From Antitrichia curtipendula (taxonomy: Eukaryota; Streptophyta; Bryopsida; Hypnales; Leucodontaceae): a stretch of DNA of 64,000 bases. Below the pieces are notes generated by a model. It did not search any database and was not told where the DNA came from. It saw nothing but the letters and a program-made list of their open reading frames with translations. The position numbers and the translations under genes were made by a program. Shown here one piece after another: positions 1-11,078 of this stretch. The stretch is taken from assembly GCA_951230915.1 (NCBI GenBank), contig OX579640.1:13536981-13600980 (forward strand). Reading direction: 5' to 3'. The stretch's first letter is position 1, and every line of letters begins with the position of its first letter.

Positions 1-29
1 CTGTGGATTCAAGATGACGTCCCTGTGAG

Positions 30-31
<2 letters not shown>

Positions 32-65
<34 letters not shown>
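32..65. repeat. (AT)n microsatellite
   Basis: An uninterrupted run of alternating A and T, about 17 dinucleotides. It is a simple-sequence repeat with no associated gene. Confidence 0.95.
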
Positions 66-67
<2 letters not shown>

Positions 68-3000
68 GTTAGCATGACAGATTAAAGTTCAAGAACTTGG
101 CAGTTACTATACCTCAGATGGGAACCTCCGAACCTCTATCAGATTCATACCAGTCTTCATGTTTTAGAGCTGTGTCACCTGTGTGCACTTAGAAACGTGG
201 CATTTTAACTACAAAGTCAATTCATTCGTTAAATTAGCGATATTCCTTTACTTTCGCGCCGTTCAGTACACGTGATCTGAAACCAAATTCTAGACCAGTC
301 CTAGTTTGTGGCCTGAAAGTAGACCTTTGCGAAGATATATGTCACAAATTTGGGCTTGTCAAATATCGTCAATTGACGTTCTACTGTCATGATCGTCCAT
401 CAGCTTGGGAAGAGATCGAGTCGATCTCAGTTTAAGTAGAGCATGCATGACTGTCCAGATGTCTTCTTCATGTAGTGAAATGATCCCTTGGTAAACCGAA
501 TCAACCTAGGTGATTGAAATGTCAGAATGTGGATGGTCCTCCGCAAGGTCAAGCTATGTTAATAATGGAATTCATAAGGAAATAAAGCACTTACACTTGA
601 AGTTACTATAGCTAGATATTGGTGGAGGTAATGACTAATGAACAGACTATCGGTACCTACTACCTAAAGGATAAGAAACTCGCTCCTGTACGTCCGGATC
701 CTCATATGCCGGAGTAAACTACATTTACACACCGGGTTTATTGAATGCACGGCATGTAATCCTGGTTGAACATCCTGCGTCACATACGTACGGAGTCGTA
801 TATGTAAACGTACTTGGAACTTGAATCATAATCATCGCATTCATTCTCTGGATGTGACCTCAACGGCTGAGCAGCCCAACAGGCACGTACTGCTTACAGA
901 ACATCACCAACATAATATATATATCGATCTTGTCATGGAAGTGACGTACACTGTAATGCTCTATGATTTAGGGATTATATATAGGTGCCTATGCAGCTTG
1001 AAGCTATTATAGCTTAAAATCCAGTGACAGCGATTGGCAACCATGTAGGTGAACTCGATCAGTATAATTACATATGAATACGAAGTATTTCCAACTTAGA
1101 AAGTCACGTACTTCAGTTCCAACTTCCAAACAATTCGTCACCAGTACTCGATCACCCGCTTGTGCGAAACTGCGAACGTACGAGCTTCGTCACTGAGCCT
1201 GTGGGAGAGTTACCCTGGCATCTGTAGTGATGTCCACTTGACAGACATCAAGTAGTGCTCAGCTTTACATTGTCACCTTGCTGCAAAGTCACTGTACATT
1301 AATCCCTCCTTCGCAACATCATTTCGGAATGGCAGTAAAAGCTACCAAGCAAATGACTAAGTTACAATACTGTAATACTATATAACTATTTCTGAGATGA
1401 GCAATATATCATTCACAGTGTACTTTATGCCGGTCGTTGATCCTCAAGAAAGCACCTGGACTTTGCTGTTATTAACAAGCTGTCGACGTGTACGTCTTTT
1501 ACCAGACACGGGTTTCACGTAAACGCACATATAGCAACTCAGATTAATTGTTTCAGGTTGCCATCCGGCTGTTTCTTTGTAGAGACGAAAAAACATCATC
1601 TGAGACTATTACCTCATGGGTATATTGTACATATGTAGTTATGTACACACATACAGTACACACAGGCACTCAACCAACTGAATACTAAATATTAAATTTC
1701 TCGGTACTTATTCGGATTTACGGTCGATACACAGCATGATTTAAGATCAATAATTGCATGTACAGCTTACTGTACACAATCTTTATATATTTAAAATTGT
1801 AATACTGATCGAATTGCATCTTGCCATCGTCATACTGGTTAGAAACTTGGAATAATGATTCAATTTCAAGAGATTTGGCACTTTTCCAGGCGCTCGATCG
1901 ACATTCGGAACCTCAGCTAGTTCTACATATGTCTCTCGTCAGTTGTCTACTATTCAGATGAAGCTCCATGTCACTCCCCTAGCTTGAATAATGTCACACC
2001 TTTTGCCAACTTAACTAACATGAAGATAACTTGTTAAATAATATATATAATATCATATTTCCGTAGCAACCTAGCTACTAGTAGCGACTGATTGTTCAGG
2101 AGTAGCAGCTGGACCACTGCTCCGGGTCTCAAGTGTGATCTACTGATCAAGCAATCATGGGTTCTACTGCTTGCAATTGACGAATGCAGTTGACCGTTCA
2201 CCGGGCCCTCTTTGCCACGTGCAAAGCCACGGCTCGCTGACTCGCTCTAGCTGATCACTCATTACCTGAAAAAGAGTCGCAAACTTAAGTCTGGTTTAAG
2301 TAATCACGTAATATACATCGACACAAAGCTAGACCTGAGAACTAGCTAGGACTGGTATAGATTTACGTTTCAGGCCTCGCTTCCTGAAGTGCCAAAGTCG
2401 CCTGAATGCCGCCATTTTCAATAAGTAGACAATGGCGATTCATGTTTGAGAGCACCTGTTTAAAATATGTGGTTCACGTAATCACGTGCCATGAGCTCAG
2501 AATTAGGATTGGTATACAGGTGTTTTGGACACTTTTATATTCAAGTTTTTTTCCGTCACAAACTCAAAATGCACTCAAATGTAATGTTGTCATGTTTTCA
2601 GAAACTTGAAAAGTTTCCACAACAAATGCACATGGGTGGAGGATCATTTTTGGAGGAAAAAGGTCACCTATGCTACTTGACGACTTGAATACTATCCCAA
2701 AAAATTTTAAAAATCTTAAGTGGTCAAATCTCTTTAAATTGGAAAATTACGTAAAGAGAGTATTGCATCATGGCATCATGAGCACTAAATTTAAATATCT
2801 CATTGAAAACTATAGTTAGTGATCATTTTTAAAATCTTAAATATGAATTTTTACAATTAAACTATTGAAGTACTTGTATTTTCCAAATTCGTACTATTTA
2901 AGGATTTTTTGGAATTTTTTTACTCAACTTTGAATTTTAAAATCTTAAATTAGATTTTAAAGATTTAAAAATTAAAATAGACATATATACATTCAAATGA

Positions 3001-3354
3001 ATGTTAATTACATACAAATTTTTTGGGCATATTTGTCTTGAATTTTTGGATGAAGGTCATGAATCATTTGTGAAAAAAAAGAATAAATATGGTAGTGCAA
3101 TTTTGAGGGCAAATATTACAATTTTAATACAAAACTAATGCAAATTGACTTAATTGAGTGTATAATGAGACTTCGTACACCATAGTGTGAAATTACCCAT
3201 GCATTTGAGGTATCAATTGCTCAGGTGTCTAATTGAAACAATTTTATGCCAAATTCATTTTACTTCTATCCCACTTATGAGCTTATATAGCATCTCATTT
3301 GTTATACATCCCTTAAAACTTTCAGTGTATTAAATTCAAGTAGTTTAGGCACAT
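66..3354. other. Spacer without a recognisable gene
   Basis: No reading frame here looks coding and I could assemble no spliced model. The first 2.4 kb has moderate GC; from about 2.7 kb it becomes strongly AT-rich. It holds pieces of a diverged dispersed repeat, at about 306-400 and 2340-2400, with relatives at about 8130-8290, 22390-22560 and 23826-23935. The shared core resembles 'GGACTGGTATAGATTTACG' and 'GTAGACCTTTGCGAAGATA'. Confidence 0.5.
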
Positions 3355-3970
3355 AGGTATACTTTGTAACACATATGTATAATTATGCAAGGTGAAGAAT
3401 ATCTCATTTATGAAATTCATAGCCAACATATAACACAAAAGTTGAAATTCAAATGTCCAAATTGTGCATGTAAAAAGCTTTTCTTTGACAATGTCAGTAA
3501 AGGGTTTCAATATTCATAAGCTTGCCACTGGGAACTCTGAGTAGAGTAGCCCCCCGGGCTAAACAATTTGGGGGGGGCTAAACTGAATCGAAGTACCCCC
3601 AAGCTATTTGCAGCTTGGCTACCTGTGGCTTCTTGTCTGGCTGAACTTCAAATGTAGACCTAGCTTCTTGCACAATTTCAAGGCTATTTCTTTAGCCCCC
3701 CTCTCTTTTTTATTAGTGTTGGAGCCTGGAGAGGGCTACATTGAGGGCTAAAACACCTGAGTCTACCCCGGGCTAAATGCTTCAAAGTTCCTAGTGTGCT
3801 TTCAATAAAGTATTATGAACTTCAAAATTATTCAAAATTGTGACTATCATTTTTTGAAACTTGTACTACCATCCATGACTTATCGATTTTTCACTCGCCA
3901 TGTAACATTTCCAAAAATTTCATATTCCTTCAACAAATTGGTGATGCAATAGGTGAGCGGAGGGGCTATA
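3355..3970 (+). repeat. Dispersed AT-rich repeat, copy 1 (interrupted by a CACTA MITE)
   Basis: This stretch aligns by eye with 13360-14062 in the same orientation. Shared landmarks are the 'AAGGTGAA(G/A)AATAT' segment, 'TTTCAATAAAGTAT', 'TTTTTCACT(C/T)GCCATGTAA' and 'TGATG(C/T)AATAGGTGA'. Copy 1 is broken at 3526-3796 by a CACTA-type MITE that is absent from copy 2, and copy 2 carries a different insert at about 13553-13915. The parent element is unknown. Confidence 0.75.
3526..3796. mobile_element. CACTA-type MITE, 271 bp
   Basis: The left end reads CACTGGGAACTCTGA and the reverse complement of the right end reads CACTAGGAACTTTGA, so the terminal inverted repeats begin with CACT. The element is flanked on both sides by the 3-bp direct repeat TGC (3523-3525 and 3797-3799). 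CACTA transposons have CACT(A/G) termini and 3-bp target duplications. The inside is rich in GGGCTA-type runs and has no coding capacity. The related repeat at 13360-14062 lacks the insertion and roughly shows the empty site. Confidence 0.85.
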
Positions 3971-4259
3971 GATAGGAAAAAGGAGTGGAAAGTGAAGGAG
4001 GAACGGGCTTGGAAGCTGCACGAGCCAGAGCCAGATGCCCTGGTGCATCAAAAAGGGTAGCTAGCTAGTGAGCATTCGAGGTGGTGGCCTGGCCTGGCCG
4101 GTGTTGGAGAGGAATCGTCAAGTTCTCCAGGACAGTGAGTGAGTTGCAGCAAGAAGCCACAAAACAATCAAAGGCTTGAAAGTGGGAGGAGATTATATAC
4201 CTAGAAGTACAGTGGTTTTGGAGGTTCTCATCGTGGGAGGGGGAGCTAGTAGGGGTTCC

Positions 4260-7200
4260 ATGAGCGGCTTACCTTCAGCTGGGGGTGGCCATGGCGTTCG
4301 GCACCGCCTAGGCTTACCTGATGTGGTCTCGGAGTTCCTGGCTCCAGCTGCAGCAACCCCCGAGGCCACCAACAAACGCAAGCGACGGCCTGCTGGAACG
4401 CCTGGTATGCTCCACGATCTCTGGGGAGCGATTCCAGAGATTGAAATTATTTCCAGCGCAGCTAGCTAGACGTTGGAAAGAGTAGTGTTCGAGGGCTCTG
4501 GGTAATTAAGCGGTTGTTTGGAACCGTAGTTCTCGTTCTAATGCCTTGTGCTGTCACTACCGTGAGAGATAGACCACTGCAACGCTGAAATCTTGTGCGA
4601 TCCCCTCATCAACCCCGGTCTGTTTCCATTCGTATCGTGGGTTGGATATTATATTCTGAGATAGTGCGCCCAAGTCTTCTGTTGAGGGACTTGGGAGCTC
4701 TTGATAAGTAGTACGCCGGGGTTTGAGTACGTCAAGTTGTAGAAGTTCGACCCTTCATCGTGGCCTTTATCAGTACTTTAAGCCTACAACTAGTTCGTTC
4801 GTTCGTTCTTGTGAAGCTAGAAAGTGTTCACCTCTCGTCTCAGGCTAGGGTGTTTGCTAACTTTAGCACTGTTGGACTGCTCTCCGGGGAGCCAGTATTG
4901 CATCACACATGTTGAAGTCATTGACATATAGGAATAGATTGGTGGCTCAAGAGAAGTTTACAGCTCCACTTTTCCTTCACTATTGCACTTCTAATCTTAA
5001 TTTTGAGTGTGTTCGGAAGTGTGCATCACAGTACATAGTTATCTTAAAGCTTATGAGCCTTACATTGTAACATATTCAAAGACTAACCAAATGAGTGTTA
5101 AGAGTTACAGTCCTGAAGAACCACAGGGTGTTTGACTCGTGACCATTTTGCACGCAGATCCGGATGCGGAGGTGGTGGCTCTCTCCCCCAAAACGCTGAT
5201 GGAATCCGATAGATACGTGTGTGAAATCTGCAACCAGGGGTTCCAACGCGACCAAAACTTGCAGATGCACCGACGTCGCCACAAGGTACGTAAATCATCT
5301 CATATATACACCAAACGTGCATGAAAACAGAAATGCAAATGCGCACCTCGCTCGATCGCTGGTGTTTCAATTGGTTTCTGAGCCTCATGCATGGTTGCAG
5401 GTCCCTTGGAAGCTCTTGAAAAAACCCAACACTCTGGGGATGAACAAGCGCGTGTACATCTGCCCTGAGAGGTCTTGTCTTCATCACGATCCAAGGCATG
5501 CTCTCGGCGACCTTGTGGGCATCAAGAAGCACTACCGGAGGAAGCATTGCACGGAGAAGCAGTGGAAGTGTGTGAAATGCTCGAAGCGATATGCAGTCCA
5601 GTCGGATTACAAAGCGCACTTGAAGACCTGTGGCACCCGAGGCCACTGCTGCGACTGCGGTCGCGTCTTCTCTCGGTATGTCTCCAATTCAGTTCCACGG
5701 TCCATTTTATTGCGTTCCTTCTGGAGTACTTGCAACGTGTCTGCCTTCCTGAACACTCACATGTATGTTTCTCACTGTTTTGCTTGCACTGACAAGACCA
5801 GATAATGAAGTCCCTACTCTTGTTCATTAGATTTCTTCGGGTGAGATGGTCACGTTCGTATAATATAAGCTGTGATTAATAGATAGAACTGGTATAGACT
5901 TGAGGATTCCACGGGGCTACTTAAACTGCACAAATTAATTTCACCATTTTACATAACGAATATGGAGTTTAAGTTTCCTCTTGGTTTTTTGATTTTGAAC
6001 GTAGTCTCTTGTCAGTCTTGTGGAGTATTTGTGAACTCGCTTTTGCGCATTTTCAACTCACATGTTGTGATGATACACACATCGCAGGGTGGAGAGCTTC
6101 ATCGAGCACCAAGACAGCTGTGGAGACGCGAAACAGAGACAGTCCCCGATCGTAACTGAAAGAAAGCCACCAGTGTTACACCAAGACGTCACCGACAGAC
6201 TCTCTTACGACAGTCGTAGTCAATCCAGCGACACCACGCAAACCATGTCGCTCGCACACTCCGGAATGTCAGAGAGATCCGCCAATTCGACCAAGGTACC
6301 CGCTGCCGACGACGGCCACCAGTACTCCGGAAGGATTTTAGCAGCCGAGCAGGCTCTGACGACGACCGCTACTTACAAATCTATAGCTGCAATGCCTGCC
6401 TGGCTTATGGACCGGCGCAGCAATGAACTAGAGCTTCTTCCACCCCCTGCCAATTCAGCTATTGCCTCCCATTGCTCCAGCTTTAGGACACAAGCGAGCT
6501 GCATAAATTCCGCAGCCCCCGAAGATGTGAACACGCCGTCCTTGCAACTCTCAATTGGCTCCCTTGTCGACACCAAGCCAAGTCTTGGTTCGGCACAGAA
6601 AGAGGCTTTTGCTTTGCTAAGCCTGCAGCAAAGTTTTAGCTCTGAGTATAATTCTAGACCGAGATCGGGTGATGCTGTGACTCATGAAATTACGAGGACG
6701 GGGTTAAAGAGCTCTCATCCTCACCTGGGAAATGATCTCGTCTTGTCGATTCGGAGTCAAGGGATGGATGGGCCTGGAACAGCTACAGTGAATTCGGTGA
6801 CTGATTCTCTTGTGCAAGCGGCTACGCTGTGGGCAGGGCCAGATTCAAGCAAGGCAATTGAGTTGATGTTTGTTCCGTCGTTGAGTCGACATTCGGAAAT
6901 GGTGGTGAACTGTAATCCGAATGGTGCTAGGAGCTATTCTTCGTTCCACGAAGATCGAGGCGGGAAGATCCATCATTCGGGTAAATGTCGTTCCACATTC
7001 CATTAATTCCAATTCGCGTTTGGGCATGTTTGGTCATCTTTGTTAAAATGGAGGAATCAAATTTCAGGTTCTAAACTGGGCCAGCACTTGTGTTGCTGCA
7101 CTTCTGGTGCAACCCAGGTCTGAATTGGACCTCAGAGCCATAGCAGGGCTAGATTTTGTAGCTCGGAAACACTTCATTTCAACTAACATGACTTTGGATT

Positions 7201-8096
7201 TCTTGAACTTTATGGTCATATTCATTAATGTATGGTTTTTTCTGGCAAAATAAATTATGGCATGACAGTATTAATCTAGACATCAAATCAGATCTAAGTT
7301 TTTGCAAGTTTTCTATTTCTTTCCATCCTTCCATGAACTCATTGAGAACCTTGCACCATAATCTTGAAACAGCTAGTGAGCAGGCTAGCCGCATATATAG
7401 TTGAAGAGTAGACATTGTTTTTTTCGACATGTACAGATGTACTTCATGTAGCTCGGTAGCTCCCACAAGCTTTGAAACAATTCAGTATCCAGTCACTCGG
7501 TTCATGCCGGCTCTCATACGATTTAAACTTATAATCAAAGCTAAATAATTAAATTCGCAGGTGTGAAGCAGGGCTGCTAGCTTATTCTGAAGTCCCAAGA
7601 GTTCGAAATCTAATCGATCATGCGTGCATGGCATCTTTATTCGATCACTGCAGAGTCATCAGGAACGGGGTACACCGCACGAGGACCAAATGCCCGTGAA
7701 TCACGTCTGGATCCTGCCAGCAGGCCGTCTCTAGATCACATGGACGTCGCTGCGACTGCTCCCCTTTTCTCTGCCTCCCCGCCCATCAGGAGTCCTGAGA
7801 CCAACGACGGCCTGCGACGCACACGAGTCGACCGAGCTCGACAAGCAAGCGACGAAGCGCAGAGAGAACTCGCCCGCGCAGACCGTCTCCGACGAGAAGC
7901 GTTTGAGCAGCTGCAGCTGGCCTCGGCCGATCGCGCCGACGCCGAAACTGAGCTTGCCAAAGCCCATCGACTGCGTGAACACTTTGCTGAGCTGCAAACG
8001 GCCCCTTTGAGCTTATTTCGAGACCAAGGATTCTCGTTTTGTCATTCCTGTAAATCGGCAATTCAGAGACAGCTTCCGAAGTTTGGTTCGAGCTGA
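4260..8096 (+). CDS. IDD C2H2 zinc-finger transcription factor, SGR5/IDD14-16 type
   Basis: The model is join(4260-4404, 5158-5285, 5401-5675, 6088-6980, 7654-8096), 627 aa; all junctions are GT-AG with matching phase. I chose the first in-frame ATG (4260). Visible features are a KRKRR nuclear localisation signal (39-43), the family signature DPDAEVVALSPKTLM (49-63), ZF1 C2H2 (C70, C73, H86, H90), ZF2 (C112, C117, H135, H140), ZF3 C2HC (C148, C151, H164, C168) and ZF4 C2HC (C175, C177, H190, C194). The variants QMHRRRHKVPWKLLK and RVESFIEHQD, rather than the QLHRRGHNLPWKL of other IDDs, mark the SGR5/IDD14-16 clade. The middle has SLQLSIGS, and the last ~90 residues hold an Ala/Arg/Glu-rich coiled coil followed by a C-x2-C pair, also typical of the clade. 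In Arabidopsis these nuclear proteins act in shoot gravitropism, auxin and starch responses; the role here is inferred. UTRs are unknown. Confidence 0.93.
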
Positions 8097-9713
8097 GATT
8101 TTAATTCATGGCTTCATTAATTCTGGTAGTTTAAGTTCAAGAGGGTCTCGTCAATTCCGTTAAATTGGCAAGATTATGGCCTGCCAAATATTGTGACATT
8201 CATCTGCACATGGCTCTAAGAAAACTAGGACTGGTACAGATTTATGTTTCAGGTCGCGCGGGCTAAGGTGGTGGAACTCTGCTAATTTAACGAAATTGAT
8301 GTTGAGCACTTGCACTTACAGTAGTAGTCTCTACTGCACCCAAAATTGTTTTGTTTAATGTAAGAGATTTGCTCAGGAGAAATCCAAAATGTCCATCTCT
8401 GAAGTTTTTGAAGGATCTCATACTCAATGTCAAGTTTTAGAGTTTAGGGTGGTCTCTTGGATTCTTGGATTGCAATTAAGCAGTCTTAGTTTATTGAGCT
8501 AAGTTGTGCTCTTAAATGTTGTAACTTTAGCACTTTGAAAGTTGTCAAGTGAGAGTTTGGGAGACATTCTCTAAAGTGTATCAAACTATCAATTGGACTA
8601 TTGATGTACAACACTACAACCTTATATCTATGAAATGACAAATTTAGTTAATTTTGCATAGTTTGAATCACCCATTCAATCAAAGGAATTAAGGAACCAA
8701 AGATCTATATCAATTGTTGTTCTTACGGTCCTCTGAATACTTCAATATCCCAATTTTGTCCTTCTAAAGCATGTTGTTTTAACAAATATGACTATATTTT
8801 TCTTTTACCACTCCAAAGTACAAAATAAAAAATTTATTGCAAATCTTTGTACAAACTAGTTTCCAAATTCACATCATTGGTAGTAAGAAAATTTAATTCT
8901 ATTTCAATTTTTACTAAATTTCATAAATAGATCATTTTGACATACATTAATTTTATAAGGCAAAGATATTGGAATATTGGACGCTTGCAAGATTAGAATT
9001 ACAGTGTCTGTTGGATAGTAGATTTAGTCAAATATTTATAAAAAAAATATTATCTTTATGTAAAGTGATATTCTTCCAATTTGAATTAAATGAAGGAACT
9101 AGTTTTGTCAAGTAATTGCTTAAATTGTGCATGGATTTTGGATCCACATATGTATATTAAGTTTTTTAGTACTATAAATTATTTTTATTAATGATTGGGA
9201 TGTAAGGTTTGAAAAAATTTGTAGACACATTTGAAAAAAAAAATAGCTAGATACAAATATTAGTGTAAAAAATGAATAGTTTTAGTACAAATGGTTTTAG
9301 CAATGAAACATTAGCACACTTTTCAAGTAACCTAGGCTTATTTAAAACTTTCCTCATAGTCATTGTGGATATAGCTTTTCTTAACGCAAAGTTGAGACTT
9401 TAATTTGGTTGAACAATTATAAAATAGTATTTCATAATTTATAAATAATTCGAAAGTGTAATTTCTAAGGTGGGATTATAGGTTTGATTTTTTAAAACTT
9501 CATAGATAAACTTAAATTTGTTGGAATATAGACTAATGTCAAAACAAATTTCTTCCAACTCATTGAATATTTAAAACATACATAATTTTAAACTAAAAAA
9601 CTGTAAAAGAAATCATTAAAAAAAAATAATATTATTTGATTTTAGCCATTGGAAATTTTGCATCCTTTTTGAAATTTCATATAACTCCTCTAGTTTATAT
9701 TGAATGGACATCT
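8097..9713. other. AT-rich spacer downstream of the IDD gene
   Basis: The first ~200 bases probably include the IDD 3' UTR and a fragment of the dispersed repeat seen near 2340 and 22400 ('GACTGGTACAGATTTATG'). The rest is AT-rich DNA in which I see no gene. Confidence 0.5.
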
Positions 9714-9721
9714 AAAATTAT

Positions 9722-10045
9722 CAGGGTTGTCTATCCAAACGTGATGTGGGCATTTTGCGTCTTGATGTCACGTCACATCCGTCGTGACGCGTCACAAATC
9801 CTGACATCCCTAACCCTAACCCTAAAATTTCAAAAAAATTTGAACTTTAGTTTCATTTTTTTTTACAAATATAAATGGAATATCAATTGTACTACTACTA
9901 TTGAACATATTAGTCTAATGTACAACCTTCTATGTAAAGAATTTTGCAAAATTCCTTCAAATTTTTAAAATATTCCGTCATGATGTTGTTCGAGCAAAAT
10001 GTCACGTCACGCTCGTCCAGACGTGACGTGACATAGACAACCCTG
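9722..10045. mobile_element. hAT-type MITE, 324 bp
   Basis: The terminal inverted repeats start CAGGGTTGTCTA and end TAGACAACCCTG. The flanking 8-bp direct repeat AAAATTAT is perfect (9714-9721 and 10046-10053). CAGGG termini plus an 8-bp target duplication define the hAT superfamily. Subterminal regions are dense in ACGTGACGTGACAT-type motifs, GC-rich against the AT-rich surroundings. There is no transposase. The centre contains three CCCTAA units (9808-9826). A longer relative with the same termini lies at 16036-16379. Confidence 0.93.
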
Positions 10046-10734
10046 AAAATTATAGAATGATGACCTATAAATTAAAATGTAGATATTTAATGTAGATGAG
10101 ATTCTTTTGTTATTTGATTTTCATAGTTTATCATTTATTGTAAAAAATTAAGATTATTTAATTACTTTGACGAATTGAATTTTGTCAAAAAAATTGACTT
10201 AATATGAAAAAAATATGAGGAACAAAAAAATTCTATTAGAATTAGTCAATTGACTTTAAAGATAACTTAAAATTATATTTGAAAAATTAAGAAAAAACAT
10301 GTACTATAATGGCATAATTCAACCAAGAAAAGGAAAAAAATAAGATTTATCAAATATTTAAATCAATGATATTTATAAAAAATTATATTATATTATATTT
10401 TAAATGAACGTTTGAAAGAACTAAAATATTCACTGAAAAATAAAAGAATTTTCCAAGGATATATTAGGAATTTAGTTAATTTATCATCATGGTAATGAAA
10501 TATTAATAGTTTAACACTTAGGACTATTATTTGGTGGTATTGTGATAATGGTTCAATTGAGATGGTAGGCGATGTAAACTCCCTTGTGATTGCACTTGGA
10601 TATTATATGATGTGTTTTTCTACAATAAGGATGGTTTCTCTTAAAATAAAATTATTTTATTTATAATTATAAAAATATGATCAATATTTGATTTCTTTCA
10701 TTTTTTTTAATACTACAAAGACTAAGTTATAGAG

Positions 10735-11078
10735 CACGGTTGCTAGCATATGAGCCTAAGAGCCTATGTTATAAGAACCTATAGTACATGTATTTTTTAT
10801 AAATATAGAATATTTATAATATAAGTGTCTATATTGTAGGTATCTATGTTATAAGCACCTTCCATGGTTGTAGGATGTTTATATTATAGGTGCCTAATTA
10901 TATTAGTGGTGTCTATATTATAAATACCTATGTTATAATCACCTTTTATGGTTATAGGGTACTTATATTGTAAGTATATATATTATAGACACCTTCAATA
11001 ATTGTAAAATACCTACTTACATTTAGGCTCAAGGCTCATAGGCTAACATTTCTAGGCTCACATGCTAGTGTTGTTGAG
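10735..11078 (+). repeat. Inverted-repeat-ended dispersed element, copy 1
   Basis: The left end (GGTTGCTAGCATATGAGCCTA) and the reverse complement of the right end (AACACTAGCATGTGAGCCTA) match imperfectly, as expected for a MITE. The inside is a series of degenerate 'TATAGGTGCCTATATTATAA' units. A homologous copy lies at 56992-57277. A target duplication is not certain (ATAGAG occurs at both flanks), so the superfamily is unassigned; hAT is possible. Confidence 0.65.

Noticed and set aside
5098..5646. 182-codon minus-strand open frame
   Set aside because: It is antisense to the zinc-finger exons of the IDD gene.
9636..9968. 110-codon plus-strand open frame
   Set aside because: It runs across the hAT MITE boundary and is AT-driven; there is no protein-like pattern.
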